Source of the DNA: an uncultured Prochlorococcus sp. | GTDB taxonomy: Bacteria; Cyanobacteriota; Cyanobacteriia; PCC-6307; Cyanobiaceae | Length of the DNA: 35,902 bases | NCBI GenBank assembly: GCA_902572675.1 | Contig: CACGGY010000003.1 | Span: 1-35,902, forward strand | Direction: 5' to 3' | Shown: positions 25,245-32,575 of the stretch, in pieces | Numbering within the stretch: the stretch's first letter is position 1 | How the letters are laid out: the number at the start of each line of letters is the position of its first letter | Made by a program: the position numbers and the translations under genes | The notes under the pieces: model-generated | Databases searched by the model: none | Seen by the model: only the letters and a program-made list of their open reading frames with translations | What the model was told of the DNA's origin: nothing

Positions 25245-25979
25245 CTATATCTCATCAACAATATCAATACTCTTTGTGAAAGTAATAATTCCCTTTGGGT
25301 GAGCTAAAATTCCAGACCAAATTTGCATCCCTGGTTTTGAAGGAGCTCTTGTCATTTTAAATATCCCCCCAGACGCTAATGGCACCAATAATATTTCTTG
25401 TTCAAACAATGAATCTAATTGATAAGATTTTAAAGCTCCAGCAATAAGTACTTCTTCAAGAGGCTCATTTAGAATTATATCGATATCATATTTTGAACCA
25501 GTAAGAACTCTATCTGGAATTTTAAAACTAATATCTATTTTCTTATCATCATTTCTTATTGTTGTGAATAAATTTTTTATAATCCCTTCATCTATTTTCC
25601 CATTTGCGGTTGAAAATAAATAATCGAAGTTTGATTCGAGTACATATATTTCTCCATTAATTATTTTTTCTCCAGAGACTGTTATTCTCAGGATCTCTTT
25701 TTTTGGAATATTAGACTCTAATCTTTTGATCTTCCATTTGCTGTTTGGGAAATCATTCATAATCTTTGAATATTGTTTTTTTATATTTTGGCTTTCATAA
25801 TTTATAAAACTTTTTGTAATAAACTTTAAATCTCTAGCATTTAAAGATCTCTCTAGATCTCTTACAAAATCAACTTTAAAAGTTTGTGTTATTGCTGAAT
25901 AGGGAATAATGAGATAAACAAATAAGTAGAGAGAAACTCCTATATTTTTGAATAAGTTTAAATTCAACATATTTATCAT
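25245..25979 (-). CDS. Conserved-looking exported or membrane-anchored protein of unknown function
   Basis: 244-aa protein that I do not recognise. The N-terminus is a signal or anchor helix (about 14-32, VSLYLFVYLIIPYSAI). The next part (38-125) begins VRDLERSLNARDLKFITKSF and continues with alternating strands, a pattern reminiscent of NTF2-like folds. The C-terminal part (about 150-244, IPDRVLTGSKYDIDIILNEPL...) looks like an all-beta, Ig-like domain ending in KSIDIVDEI. Both folds are guesses from secondary-structure rhythm. There is no catalytic signature and no cysteine pair. It is divergent from murG by 32 bases and converges on pgk with one base between. An alternative start is the ATG at 25968-25970. 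Confidence 0.7.
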   Translation of the reverse strand: MINMLNLNLFKNIGVSLYLFVYLIIPYSAITQTFKVDFVRDLERSLNARDLKFITKSFINYESQNIKKQYSKIMNDFPNSKWKIKRLESNIPKKEILRITVSGEKIINGEIYVLESNFDYLFSTANGKIDEGIIKNLFTTIRNDDKKIDISFKIPDRVLTGSKYDIDIILNEPLEEVLIAGALKSYQLDSLFEQEILLVPLASGGIFKMTRAPSKPGMQIWSGILAHPKGIITFTKSIDIVDEI

Positions 25980-26011
25980 TTGTTATTTTTATTCTACTTA
26001 TTTAAGTTTTT

Positions 26012-27103
26012 ATGTCTAAAGAAAATAATTTATTAGTTGCAGCTAGTGGAACAGGAGGGCATATTTTCCCTGCTTTAGCAGTTTCTAAAGAGTTAGAAGA
26101 TAAATGGAATATTTATTGGTTGGGGTCTCAGCAAAGACTTGATGCAAGTTTAATTCCCAAAAAATATAATTTGAGTACTTTGAATCTAAAGACTCCAAGA
26201 AAAAACATTTTTTTGTTTTATCAATATATAGAAATTTTAATGTCAACTTTCCAAATTATTAGGATCTTAAAACAAAAAAAAATTGACTTAGTTTTTACTA
26301 CTGGAGGATATATATCAGCGCCTACTATTGTTGCTTCAAAACTTCTTAGGATACCTGTCATAATTCATGAATCAAATCTAATTCCAGGAATGGTCACGAA
26401 GTATTTTGGCTTTTTATGTAACTATGTTCTTTTAGGATTTAAGAAAACAAATTCGTATTTAAAAAATTGTAAATCTATCTTCACTGGCACCCCTTTAAGA
26501 GAGCAATTCTATAAATCTAATCACTTGCCAGAATGGGTTCCCAAAGGGAAAGGACCTCTTTTGCTTGTTATGGGAGGTAGTCAAGGAGCCAAAGCTATAA
26601 ATCTGATTGTCTACGAATCTCTAGAATTTTTAATGAAAAAACAGTTTCGGATAGTTCATATTATTGGCGAATGTAATCAAAAAACTTCACATATAAAAAA
26701 TTTTAAAAATTATGTTCAAAAGAAATTTACTAATGAAATAGCAGCTTTAATTCAAAACTGTGATCTTGTAATATCGAGATCTGGTGCAGGCACAATAAAT
26801 GAACTAATAGAAACTGAAAAACCTTCAATTTTAATTCCATATCCTTATTCTAAAAATAATCACCAGGAAAAAAATGCAATGATTCTTGCTGAAAGTGGAG
26901 GCACAGTTTTAATGAATCAAAATAAAATTTCCAAAGAAATTTTTGAAGAAACTCTAGAAAGAATTTTTAAAATAAAATTAAAAAATGGAAAAAACTATTA
27001 TGAAATACTAGAGCTCATGAAGAAAAACATGAAAAACAATAATAAAATTAAGTCTAAAATTGAAATTAAAAAATTTGTTAATCAATTTTTAAAGGAATTT
27101 TGA
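26012..27103 (+). CDS. murG: UDP-GlcNAc:lipid I N-acetylglucosaminyltransferase
   Basis: GT-B glycosyltransferase that adds GlcNAc to lipid I to form lipid II on the inner face of the plasma membrane. The 363-aa chain shows the N-terminal glycine loop GTGGHIFPALAV (13-24), TTGGYISAPT (96-105), HESNLIPG (119-126), the second G-loop MGGSQGAKAIN (187-197), and the UDP-GlcNAc contact region SRSGAGTINEL (255-265) followed by PYPYSKNNHQEKNA (276-289). The C-terminus is very Lys/Asn-rich, reflecting the base composition. It is not in a dcw cluster. Its 3' end overlaps the convergent aminotransferase gene by 22 bases, the longest convergent overlap here. Confidence 0.95.
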   Translation: MSKENNLLVAASGTGGHIFPALAVSKELEDKWNIYWLGSQQRLDASLIPKKYNLSTLNLKTPRKNIFLFYQYIEILMSTFQIIRILKQKKIDLVFTTGGYISAPTIVASKLLRIPVIIHESNLIPGMVTKYFGFLCNYVLLGFKKTNSYLKNCKSIFTGTPLREQFYKSNHLPEWVPKGKGPLLLVMGGSQGAKAINLIVYESLEFLMKKQFRIVHIIGECNQKTSHIKNFKNYVQKKFTNEIAALIQNCDLVISRSGAGTINELIETEKPSILIPYPYSKNNHQEKNAMILAESGGTVLMNQNKISKEIFEETLERIFKIKLKNGKNYYEILELMKKNMKNNNKIKSKIEIKKFVNQFLKEF

Positions 27104-28167
27104 ATTTCTTTACATAAAAGATTGTTATTCTCCCTACTCTGCAAGCTTATTCTTGCCCATTTTTCGTCAAGAAATCTAAATGAAGTACATTCTCTAAGCA
27201 ATATTCCCTTATTTTCTAAATATTTTATATTTGGCGATAAGGATCTTTTACTTTCGATTAAAAAAAAGTTGGTTGAAGAGTTATGAACTTTAAGGTTTTC
27301 TATTTTTGATAATTTTTCATATACCCTCTCTTTTTCAATATTTATCCAGCTGTGAATCTGTTTTGTCCATTGTTCATAGAATTTATTATTACTTAGTAGT
27401 TCAATTCCAGCTTTAATAGCAAAGGAATTTAAAGGCCAAGGATCTCTATTGATTTTCCATTGCTTAAGTTTTTTTGGTGAGCCAACAACATAACCTAATC
27501 TAAGACCAGGAATATTGAAGATTTTGGTCAAGCTTCTCAAGACGAACAAGTTATTATATTTTGCGGTTAATGGTATCAAAGATTCTTTATCCCCATTAGG
27601 GGTTATCGATAAGAAAGCCTCATCACAAATAACTAATTTATAATTTTTTATAATTTCTTCTAATGAATTCTTACCCCACAATTGACCGGTGGGGTTATGT
27701 GGATTTGTTATCCATATAACATCACCTTTAGGGAGAAGCGGAAATGATTGAGGAAAAACATTATTCCAGTTTTTTGGTAATTCGCAATGTATGAAATTAC
27801 TCTTCCAACAATTTAAAGATCTTTCATAATCAACAAAGCATGGAGAAGGAATACAACTTATTCCAAATTTGGATGCTTCATAACCTGCCCAGGTTATTAG
27901 CTCAGAAGCTCCGTTTCCAGGCAATATCTTTTCTGGATTTATACCATGAAATTTACCAATGATTTCTTTCAAATCACTCAAGTTTCTTTCGGGGTAATAT
28001 CTAAATCCAAGATTCTTAATTTCCGCATTTAATGAATCTATAAGTATTTTGGGAGGATCAAAGGGTACTAATGAGGCACTAGCGTCAATGATTTCAGAGG
28101 GTAATAAATTTAATTTTTTTGCACTTTTATATACATTTCCTCCATGTTTTAAGTTTGATATTTGCAT
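27082..28167 (-). CDS. CobD-like aminotransferase (threonine-phosphate decarboxylase / HisC family)
   Basis: PLP fold-type I enzyme of 361 aa. The N-terminal HGGNVYKSAKKLN (8-20) followed by IIDASASLVPFDPP (26-39) matches the HGGN...DFSASINP opening of CobD, the L-threonine-O-3-phosphate decarboxylase that supplies aminopropanol phosphate for cobalamin. PLP contacts are NPHNPTG (155-161), D182 (ICDEAF) and the Schiff-base lysine K215 in RSLTKIFNIPGLR. No other cobalamin gene is near. Marine picocyanobacteria make pseudocobalamin, so a role there is reasonable. A general histidinol-phosphate or other aminotransferase activity is the alternative. It follows pyrD by 55 bases on the same strand. 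Confidence 0.72.
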   Translation of the reverse strand: MQISNLKHGGNVYKSAKKLNLLPSEIIDASASLVPFDPPKILIDSLNAEIKNLGFRYYPERNLSDLKEIIGKFHGINPEKILPGNGASELITWAGYEASKFGISCIPSPCFVDYERSLNCWKSNFIHCELPKNWNNVFPQSFPLLPKGDVIWITNPHNPTGQLWGKNSLEEIIKNYKLVICDEAFLSITPNGDKESLIPLTAKYNNLFVLRSLTKIFNIPGLRLGYVVGSPKKLKQWKINRDPWPLNSFAIKAGIELLSNNKFYEQWTKQIHSWINIEKERVYEKLSKIENLKVHNSSTNFFLIESKRSLSPNIKYLENKGILLRECTSFRFLDEKWARISLQSRENNNLLCKEIQNSFKN

Positions 28168-28222
28168 GGTTAATGTAGAGTAATCATAAGGTTTGGATTG
28201 ATTTATTATTCATTTTCTAATT

Positions 28223-29392
28223 TTATTCAACCCATTTTAAGCCTGATCCAATGGCCTCTTTTATATTAGATAATTGATGGTTTTTGAGTTGCTTTATAAT
28301 TCCTTCAAGTATATCGGGGACTAATTGTGGACCCTTATATATCCATCCTGTATAGAGTTGAATTAATGATGCTCCAGAACAAATTCGTTCCCAAGCTGAC
28401 TCAGGGCTATCGATGCCACCAACCCCTATTAAAATAATCTTTTTATCAATATTATGAATATGTTTGATTATTTGATTTGCTTTTTTTTGTAGAGGCCTTC
28501 CACTTAATCCTCCATTCTCTTCAGAAAGTAATAATCCTGTTTGCCTGATTTTTCTGTTTTCAAGACCTAATCTATCAATGCTTGTGTTAGTAGCAATTAT
28601 TCCATCGATGTTTTCCTCAATTATTAATTGGCAAATATCTTCAATATCTTTAAGACTTAAATCTGGTGCAATTTTTACAAATAATGGTGGACATTTAGGT
28701 AAGTTTTTAATTTCTTTAAGAAGTTCTTTTAGGCGAATTGGATCTTGCAATTTTCTCAGACCTTCAGTATTTGGAGAACTTACGTTTATTGCTGCGTAAT
28801 CACAATATGGAATCAATAATTGTAGAGAAGTTAAATAATCATCTTTTGCTTGTGATAAATCTGTAATTTTAGACTTACCGAAATTTATCCCTAAACAAAT
28901 ATTCTCCCTGTTTTTTTTAAACTCAATACCTTGTTCAAGAAAGTTTTTAACTAGATTTTCAGCACCATTATTATTGAAACCCATTCTATTTAATGCTGCC
29001 TCTTCTTCAGCTAACCTAAACAACCTTGGTTTGGGATTACCATTTTGAGCAAATTTAGTTACTGTGCCAAGTTCAGCAAACCCAAAACCAAAATCTTTCC
29101 ATATATTTGCAGCATTTCCATTTTTGTCAAAACCCGCAGCTAAACCAATAGGATTGCAAAAATTTATTCCACAAATATTCTGAGTTAACCTCTTATCAAC
29201 TATAGAAAATTCTTCATTTAGATTTTTTAAGATAGATGAAACTATAGGCCAATTATATTTTCTTGAACTGAATGATAGAAGGCTAAGAGATAAATTAGTT
29301 AAGTATTCTGCATCAATTCCAGAGTCTTTTTTTAGTACAGGGGTAATCAAGTTTTTATACAGATTTTTAAATACCCCCTTTTGTTCATTCAT
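28223..29392 (-). CDS. pyrD: Dihydroorotate dehydrogenase (quinone), class 2
   Basis: FMN enzyme that oxidises dihydroorotate to orotate in pyrimidine synthesis and passes electrons to membrane quinone. The 389-aa length and an N-terminal helical extension (about 1-60) before the barrel indicate class 2. Motifs are NPIGLAAGFDKNG (80-92), the catalytic-serine loop NVSSPNTEGLR with S206 (class 2 uses Ser where class 1 uses Cys), IATNTSI, and GVGGIDSPESA near the end. It starts 6 bases after the rnhA stop, so the two are likely co-transcribed. The assignment is secure. Confidence 0.95.
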   Translation of the reverse strand: MNEQKGVFKNLYKNLITPVLKKDSGIDAEYLTNLSLSLLSFSSRKYNWPIVSSILKNLNEEFSIVDKRLTQNICGINFCNPIGLAAGFDKNGNAANIWKDFGFGFAELGTVTKFAQNGNPKPRLFRLAEEEAALNRMGFNNNGAENLVKNFLEQGIEFKKNRENICLGINFGKSKITDLSQAKDDYLTSLQLLIPYCDYAAINVSSPNTEGLRKLQDPIRLKELLKEIKNLPKCPPLFVKIAPDLSLKDIEDICQLIIEENIDGIIATNTSIDRLGLENRKIRQTGLLLSEENGGLSGRPLQKKANQIIKHIHNIDKKIILIGVGGIDSPESAWERICSGASLIQLYTGWIYKGPQLVPDILEGIIKQLKNHQLSNIKEAIGSGLKWVE

Positions 29393-29398
29393 AACAAA

Positions 29399-30118
29399 TT
29401 ACGCTTCTTTTTTTTCTATTATCCAATATATTTTTTCTTTAGGAATCAATCTCCAATTACGCCATTCAAAAAGTAAATGCTGTTTTATATTTAAATGGTT
29501 TTCTTCACCTAATAATTTGCTTAGTTCTGGTGAACTTAACAAAAATTGTTTTTCAGCAAATTTTTGAATTAATTCATTTCTTGAAAATAATTCCTGAATT
29601 TCCGCAGGTGCATTTTTTTCAAAAAAGTCAACTGAGGGTTCTTCTGCTTTTAAGTTATTTATTATAGAGATACCTTTGCTGTAGTTAGTTGCGATCTTAT
29701 CAACTCTATCATTTTGTTTATCCCCACTATGCCCCTTAACGTATTCCATTATTAAGCCATTTATTCTTAATTGATCAATTTTTTGCCATAAATCAAGATT
29801 TTGAACTGATTTTCCTGAGCTTGTTTTCCATCCATTTCTCTTCCAATTAATAATCCATTTCGTATAGCCCTCTATGACATATTTACTATCAGTTCTTAAT
29901 TTGAATTTCTCCTTTAATTTATAGTCTTTTAATTTCTCGAGAGTTTTTATAGCAGCAGTCAGTTCCATTCTATTATTAGTGGTGTTTTGTTCGGAACCAC
30001 CTATTTCTAATTTACTTTTATCGTCAAAAAGTATTAAACCACCCCAACCACCTGGACCAGGATTGCCAATGCAGGCACCATCAGTTGCAGCTTCAATTGC
30101 AATACAATCAGTATTCAT
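29399..30118 (-). CDS. rnhA: Ribonuclease HI with C-terminal extension
   Basis: Cleaves the RNA strand of RNA-DNA hybrids, removing primers and R-loops. The catalytic domain (about 5-148) has the full DEDD set: D13 (ATDGACIGNPGPGGWGG), E52 (NNRMELTAA), D77 (LRTDSKYV) and D140 (DRVDKIA), with H130 in the GHSGDKQND loop. At 239 aa it is about 85 residues longer than E. coli RNase HI. The extra C-terminal part (about 150-239) contains ELFSRNELIQKFAEKQFLL and ends WRNWRLIPKEKIYWIIEKKEA, with no motif I recognise. The ATG is only 8 bases downstream of a strong hairpin, so little room exists for a promoter or ribosome site. Confidence 0.92.
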   Translation of the reverse strand: MNTDCIAIEAATDGACIGNPGPGGWGGLILFDDKSKLEIGGSEQNTTNNRMELTAAIKTLEKLKDYKLKEKFKLRTDSKYVIEGYTKWIINWKRNGWKTSSGKSVQNLDLWQKIDQLRINGLIMEYVKGHSGDKQNDRVDKIATNYSKGISIINNLKAEEPSVDFFEKNAPAEIQELFSRNELIQKFAEKQFLLSSPELSKLLGEENHLNIKQHLLFEWRNWRLIPKEKIYWIIEKKEA

Positions 30119-30120
30119 AA

Positions 30121-30157
30121 TTTTTGAAGCCGATATTTAGTGTATCGGCTTGAAAAA
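30121..30157 (-). terminator. Strong stem-loop between rplL and rnhA
   Basis: AAGCCGATA (30127-30135) and TATCGGCTT (30143-30151) form a perfect 9-bp stem with a 7-base loop. Beyond one C-C mismatch, a T run and an A run extend the stem. It begins 8 bases after the rplL stop counting the extended stem. On the minus strand the base of the hairpin is followed by CAAAAATT, not by a U-tract. It is therefore a poor classical terminator and could instead be a processing, pausing or stabilising element at the end of the rplJ-rplL message. Confidence 0.45.
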
Positions 30158-30165
30158 ATCTACTC

Positions 30166-30561
30166 TTACTTAAGTGTAACTTTACCGCCAGCTTCTTCAA
30201 TCTCTTTCTTTAAAGATTCAGCATCTGCTTTTGCAATTCCTTCTTTTACTGTTTTTGGCGCTGATTCAACAAGTGCTTTTGCATCACCAAGACCAAGACC
30301 AGTTGCATTTCTTACAACCTTGAGAACTTTAATTTTAGCAGCTGCATCAAAGCTTTCGAGAACTACGTCAAATTCAGTTTTTTCTTCAGCTGAGCCACCA
30401 TCTCCATCACCGCCAGCTGCTCCTGGGGCTGCCATTACTACACCTGCAGAAGCTGCAGCAGATACGCCAAAAGCTTCTTCAATTTGCTTTACAAGCTCAG
30501 ATGCTTCTAAAAGTGATAGAGATTTTAGTGATTCAAGAATTTCTTCAGTTTTTGCGGACAT
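30166..30561 (-). CDS. rplL: 50S ribosomal protein L7/L12
   Basis: Stalk protein of the large subunit that recruits and stimulates the translational GTPases and is present as multiple dimers bound to L10. The 131-aa chain has the N-terminal dimerisation helices (1-35, ILESLKSLSLLEASELVKQI), an Ala/Gly-rich flexible hinge (about 36-60), and the globular C-terminal domain beginning EFDVVLESFDAAAKIKVLKV and ending EAGGKVTLK. The hinge is visibly richer in G and C than its surroundings because of the Ala and Gly codons. It follows rplJ by 28 bases. It is co-transcribed with rplJ and probably controlled through the rplJ leader. Confidence 0.97.
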   Translation of the reverse strand: MSAKTEEILESLKSLSLLEASELVKQIEEAFGVSAAASAGVVMAAPGAAGGDGDGGSAEEKTEFDVVLESFDAAAKIKVLKVVRNATGLGLGDAKALVESAPKTVKEGIAKADAESLKKEIEEAGGKVTLK

Positions 30562-30589
30562 TTTCTTAAAAGATAATTAGGGTTTGAAT

Positions 30590-31117
30590 TTAAGATTCTG
30601 ATTTTTCAGAATGTTGTTTAAGTGATCTAGCAAGTCCAGAAGGAACTTCATTAATAGAGATTGCAATTTTTGTTGCTACACCATTTAAGGCGCCAGCAAT
30701 TTTTGCCATCAATACTTCTTTAGATGGAAGACTTGCAATTTCTTTTATTTCAGAATCGCTAAGAAGTCTACCTTCAAATAAAGCTCCTTTGGTTTCGGAT
30801 TTTTTGGTGTCTTTTTGAAAAGATTGGATTGCTTTTACAGCTCCTCCAACATCTTCTTTGATTAAGACAAAAGCATTTGTTCCGGTCAGTAAAGATTCAA
30901 GATCACTCCAGTTACCATCTCCATCAATCGCTTTACGCATTAATGAATTTTTAGTAACTTTGCAAATGCCGCTAGTTGTTTGCAATCTAGATCGCAAATC
31001 TGACATCTCTTTGATACTTAAACCTTTATAGTCAAGAACCACAGCCATTTCCGAGTCGTTTAAAAGAGATTTAATCTCAGTAACGATTTGTTGCTTATTC
31101 TCTAGTGTTCGGCCCAT
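30590..31117 (-). CDS. rplJ: 50S ribosomal protein L10
   Basis: Base of the L7/L12 stalk, which binds 23S rRNA near helices 42-44 and carries the L12 dimers on its C-terminal helix. The 175-aa length is normal. Seen are the N-terminal MGRTLENKQQIVTEIKSLL, the VLDYKGLSIKEMSDLR strand-turn and KVTKNSLMRKAI, which are all typical of L10. The C-terminal helix (EVPSGLARSLKQHSEKSES) is the L12-binding part. The 190-base gap upstream holds a TATAAT promoter and a structured leader. In other bacteria the L10-L12 complex represses its own mRNA through such a leader. Confidence 0.97.
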   Translation of the reverse strand: MGRTLENKQQIVTEIKSLLNDSEMAVVLDYKGLSIKEMSDLRSRLQTTSGICKVTKNSLMRKAIDGDGNWSDLESLLTGTNAFVLIKEDVGGAVKAIQSFQKDTKKSETKGALFEGRLLSDSEIKEIASLPSKEVLMAKIAGALNGVATKIAISINEVPSGLARSLKQHSEKSES

Positions 31118-31285
31118 TTGTGTTTTTTTGGATCGTAATTTAGGGAGAGCAGGAAATGCGGCAAAGTCCTTTTAAAGAGGCCGCTTTTATTAGATCCAAA
31201 AAGAAATAATTAAGACGAGTCCTCGGTAGGAATTAAAAATTTAGAATTACTAAATCAACCTACTTTCTTTGGCCGTATTATTGCA
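31118..31285 (-). ncRNA. Candidate rplJ (L10) leader, autoregulatory RNA structure
   Basis: Read on the minus strand, the transcript upstream of rplJ can form a long stem. TTTTTGGATC (plus 31193-31202 as its complement) pairs perfectly over 10 bp with GATCCAAAAA (plus 31125-31134). It encloses an inner GCGGC/GCCGC stem (plus 31180-31184 and 31158-31162). Upstream there is a small ATTTAG/CTAAAT hairpin. Position and shape agree with the L10 leader family, bound by L10-(L12)4 in other bacteria. No covariation check was possible. Confidence 0.6.
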
Positions 31286-31291
31286 GTTTAA

Positions 31292-31297
31292 ATTATA
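31292..31297 (-). promoter_or_regulatory. TATAAT -10 candidate for rplJ-rplL
   Basis: A perfect TATAAT on the minus strand lies 10 bases after the rplA coding region ends and about 175 bases before the rplJ start. A transcript from it would begin near 31285 and include the whole structured leader. No convincing -35 hexamer lies 16-18 bases upstream. If real, it makes rplJ-rplL separately transcribed from rplK-rplA. Confidence 0.55.
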
Positions 31298-31307
31298 CTA
31301 CAAAGCG

Positions 31308-32015
31308 TTAACCTTCAGGTTGAAAATCTTGTACGGCATTTATGTCAACTTGCACTGAAGGCCCCATAGTTGATGTTACATAAAAAGTTTTCCAATACTT
31401 TCCTTTGGCTCCACTTGGTTTATTTTTGTCAATCGATTCTTGTAAGGTTTTTAAGTTTTCAAATAGAGCCTCTTTTTTGAAACTTGCTTTTCCAAAGCGT
31501 ACATGAACGATACCAGCTTTATCTGCTCTAAATTCGAGCTTGCCAGCTTTGAATTCTTTGATTGCATTAGCAATATCATTAGTTACTGTTCCAGCTTTAG
31601 GATTAGGCATTAAACCTCTAGGTCCTAAAACTCGCCCTAATTTTGCAACTTTTGGCATCATATCTGGAGTTGCAATAAGTAGATCGAACTCCATATTTCC
31701 TTTGTTGATACTTTCTACAAGATCTTCTTCGCCAAATAAATCTGCACCAGCAGTCTTAGCTTTCGATACATTTTCACCACTTGTGATGACTGCAATTTTG
31801 ACGCTTTGGCCAGTACCATGTGGTAATGCAACTGTGGTCCTTAATTGTTGATCAGTATATTTTGGATCAATACCTAAACGTATATGCGCTTCAATAGTTT
31901 CATCAAATTTCGCATTAGCATTTTCCTTAATAATACTAAGAGCTTCAAGCGGGGGGTAAACGCGATCTTCTATCTTTGTTGATAGAGCCGCCATTCTTTT
32001 TGATAGTTTTTTCAT
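31308..32015 (-). CDS. rplA: 50S ribosomal protein L1
   Basis: Forms the mobile L1 stalk at the E site and, in many bacteria, represses its own operon by binding the mRNA. I place the start at the ATG 32013-32015, giving 235 aa beginning MKKLSKRMAALSTKIEDR, which is how related L1 proteins begin. An upstream in-frame ATG at 32031-32033 would add six untypical residues (MHPKFI). Family signatures are VALPHGTGQSVKIAV, the core DLLIATPDMMPKVAKLGRVL and LGPRGLMPNPKAGTVT. The C-terminal half begins near KAGIVHVRFGK. The 67-base spacer to rplK contains nested inverted repeats that may be an L1 target. Confidence 0.97.
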   Translation of the reverse strand: MKKLSKRMAALSTKIEDRVYPPLEALSIIKENANAKFDETIEAHIRLGIDPKYTDQQLRTTVALPHGTGQSVKIAVITSGENVSKAKTAGADLFGEEDLVESINKGNMEFDLLIATPDMMPKVAKLGRVLGPRGLMPNPKAGTVTNDIANAIKEFKAGKLEFRADKAGIVHVRFGKASFKKEALFENLKTLQESIDKNKPSGAKGKYWKTFYVTSTMGPSVQVDINAVQDFQPEG

Positions 32016-32029
32016 AATAAATTTTGGGT

Positions 32030-32075
32030 GCAAACGGTTATTAGCTAACCTCCCCTAAATAGTTAGTGAGTTTGC
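32030..32075 (-). promoter_or_regulatory. Nested inverted repeats in the rplK-rplA spacer
   Basis: GCAAAC (32030-32035) pairs with GTTTGC (32070-32075), and inside it CTAAC (32045-32049) pairs with GTTAG (32062-32066). An alternative stem, GGTTA (32036-32040) with TAACC (32046-32050), would exclude the inner one. The structure ends about 15 bases before the rplA start, where an L1 repressor site or a translational switch could act. L1 binding is inference. Confidence 0.35.
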
Positions 32076-32082
32076 CTTGAAA

Positions 32083-32508
32083 TCATTCAGTAACAGAGAC
32101 GCCCATGTTACGAGCAGTACCCTCAATTACTTTCATTGCTGATTCAACACTAGAACAGTTTAGATCAGGAAGCTTAGTTTTGGCTATTTCTTCTAATTGA
32201 GCTTTAGTTATATTCCCAACAGATCCTTTTGCGGATTCACCTGATCCTTTCTCTATACCAGCTGCTTTTGTTATTAAGACGGAAGCAGGAGGTGTTTTTG
32301 TGATAAAAGTAAAGCTTCTATCTTCAAAAACAGAAATCTCAACTGGAATTACAAAACCTGCTTTATCTTGCGTCCTTGCATTGTATTCTTTACAAAATGC
32401 CATGATATTGACTCCATGTTGTCCTAAAGCTGGCCCCACAGGAGGGGCAGGATTTGCTTTGCCTGCTTGTAGAGCAAGCTTGATAACTGCAACAATTTTT
32501 TTTGCCAT
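32083..32508 (-). CDS. rplK: 50S ribosomal protein L11
   Basis: Binds 23S rRNA helices 43-44 at the GTPase-associated centre and is needed in other bacteria for RelA activation. The 141-aa length is standard. Signatures are IKLALQAGKANPAPPVGPALGQ-type N-terminal sequence, containing the Pro-rich PAPPVGPALG, then GVNIMAFCKEYN, FITKTPPASVLI, and the C-terminal EGTARNMGVSV. The N-terminal domain (about 1-70) and the RNA-binding C-terminal domain are both complete. It lies 67 bases downstream of nusG in the same orientation, the widespread secE-nusG-rplK-rplA order. Confidence 0.97.
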   Translation of the reverse strand: MAKKIVAVIKLALQAGKANPAPPVGPALGQHGVNIMAFCKEYNARTQDKAGFVIPVEISVFEDRSFTFITKTPPASVLITKAAGIEKGSGESAKGSVGNITKAQLEEIAKTKLPDLNCSSVESAMKVIEGTARNMGVSVTE

Positions 32509-32575
32509 TAGATTAAAGAATTTAAGCTGAAGTAGAAAATCATAATTTTACTCGATAAACAAGAATAATTAGAAA

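Noticed and set aside
30140..30580. A 146-aa open frame on the plus strand opposite rplL
   Set aside because: It is rich in Ala, Ser and Pro as expected for the complement of the rplL hinge, has no family features, and rplL is certain.
32013..32033. Upstream ATG (32031-32033) as start of ribosomal protein L1
   Set aside because: It adds MHPKFI, not typical of L1, and would place the start codon inside the nested repeat region. MKKLSKRMAAL at 32015 is the usual beginning.
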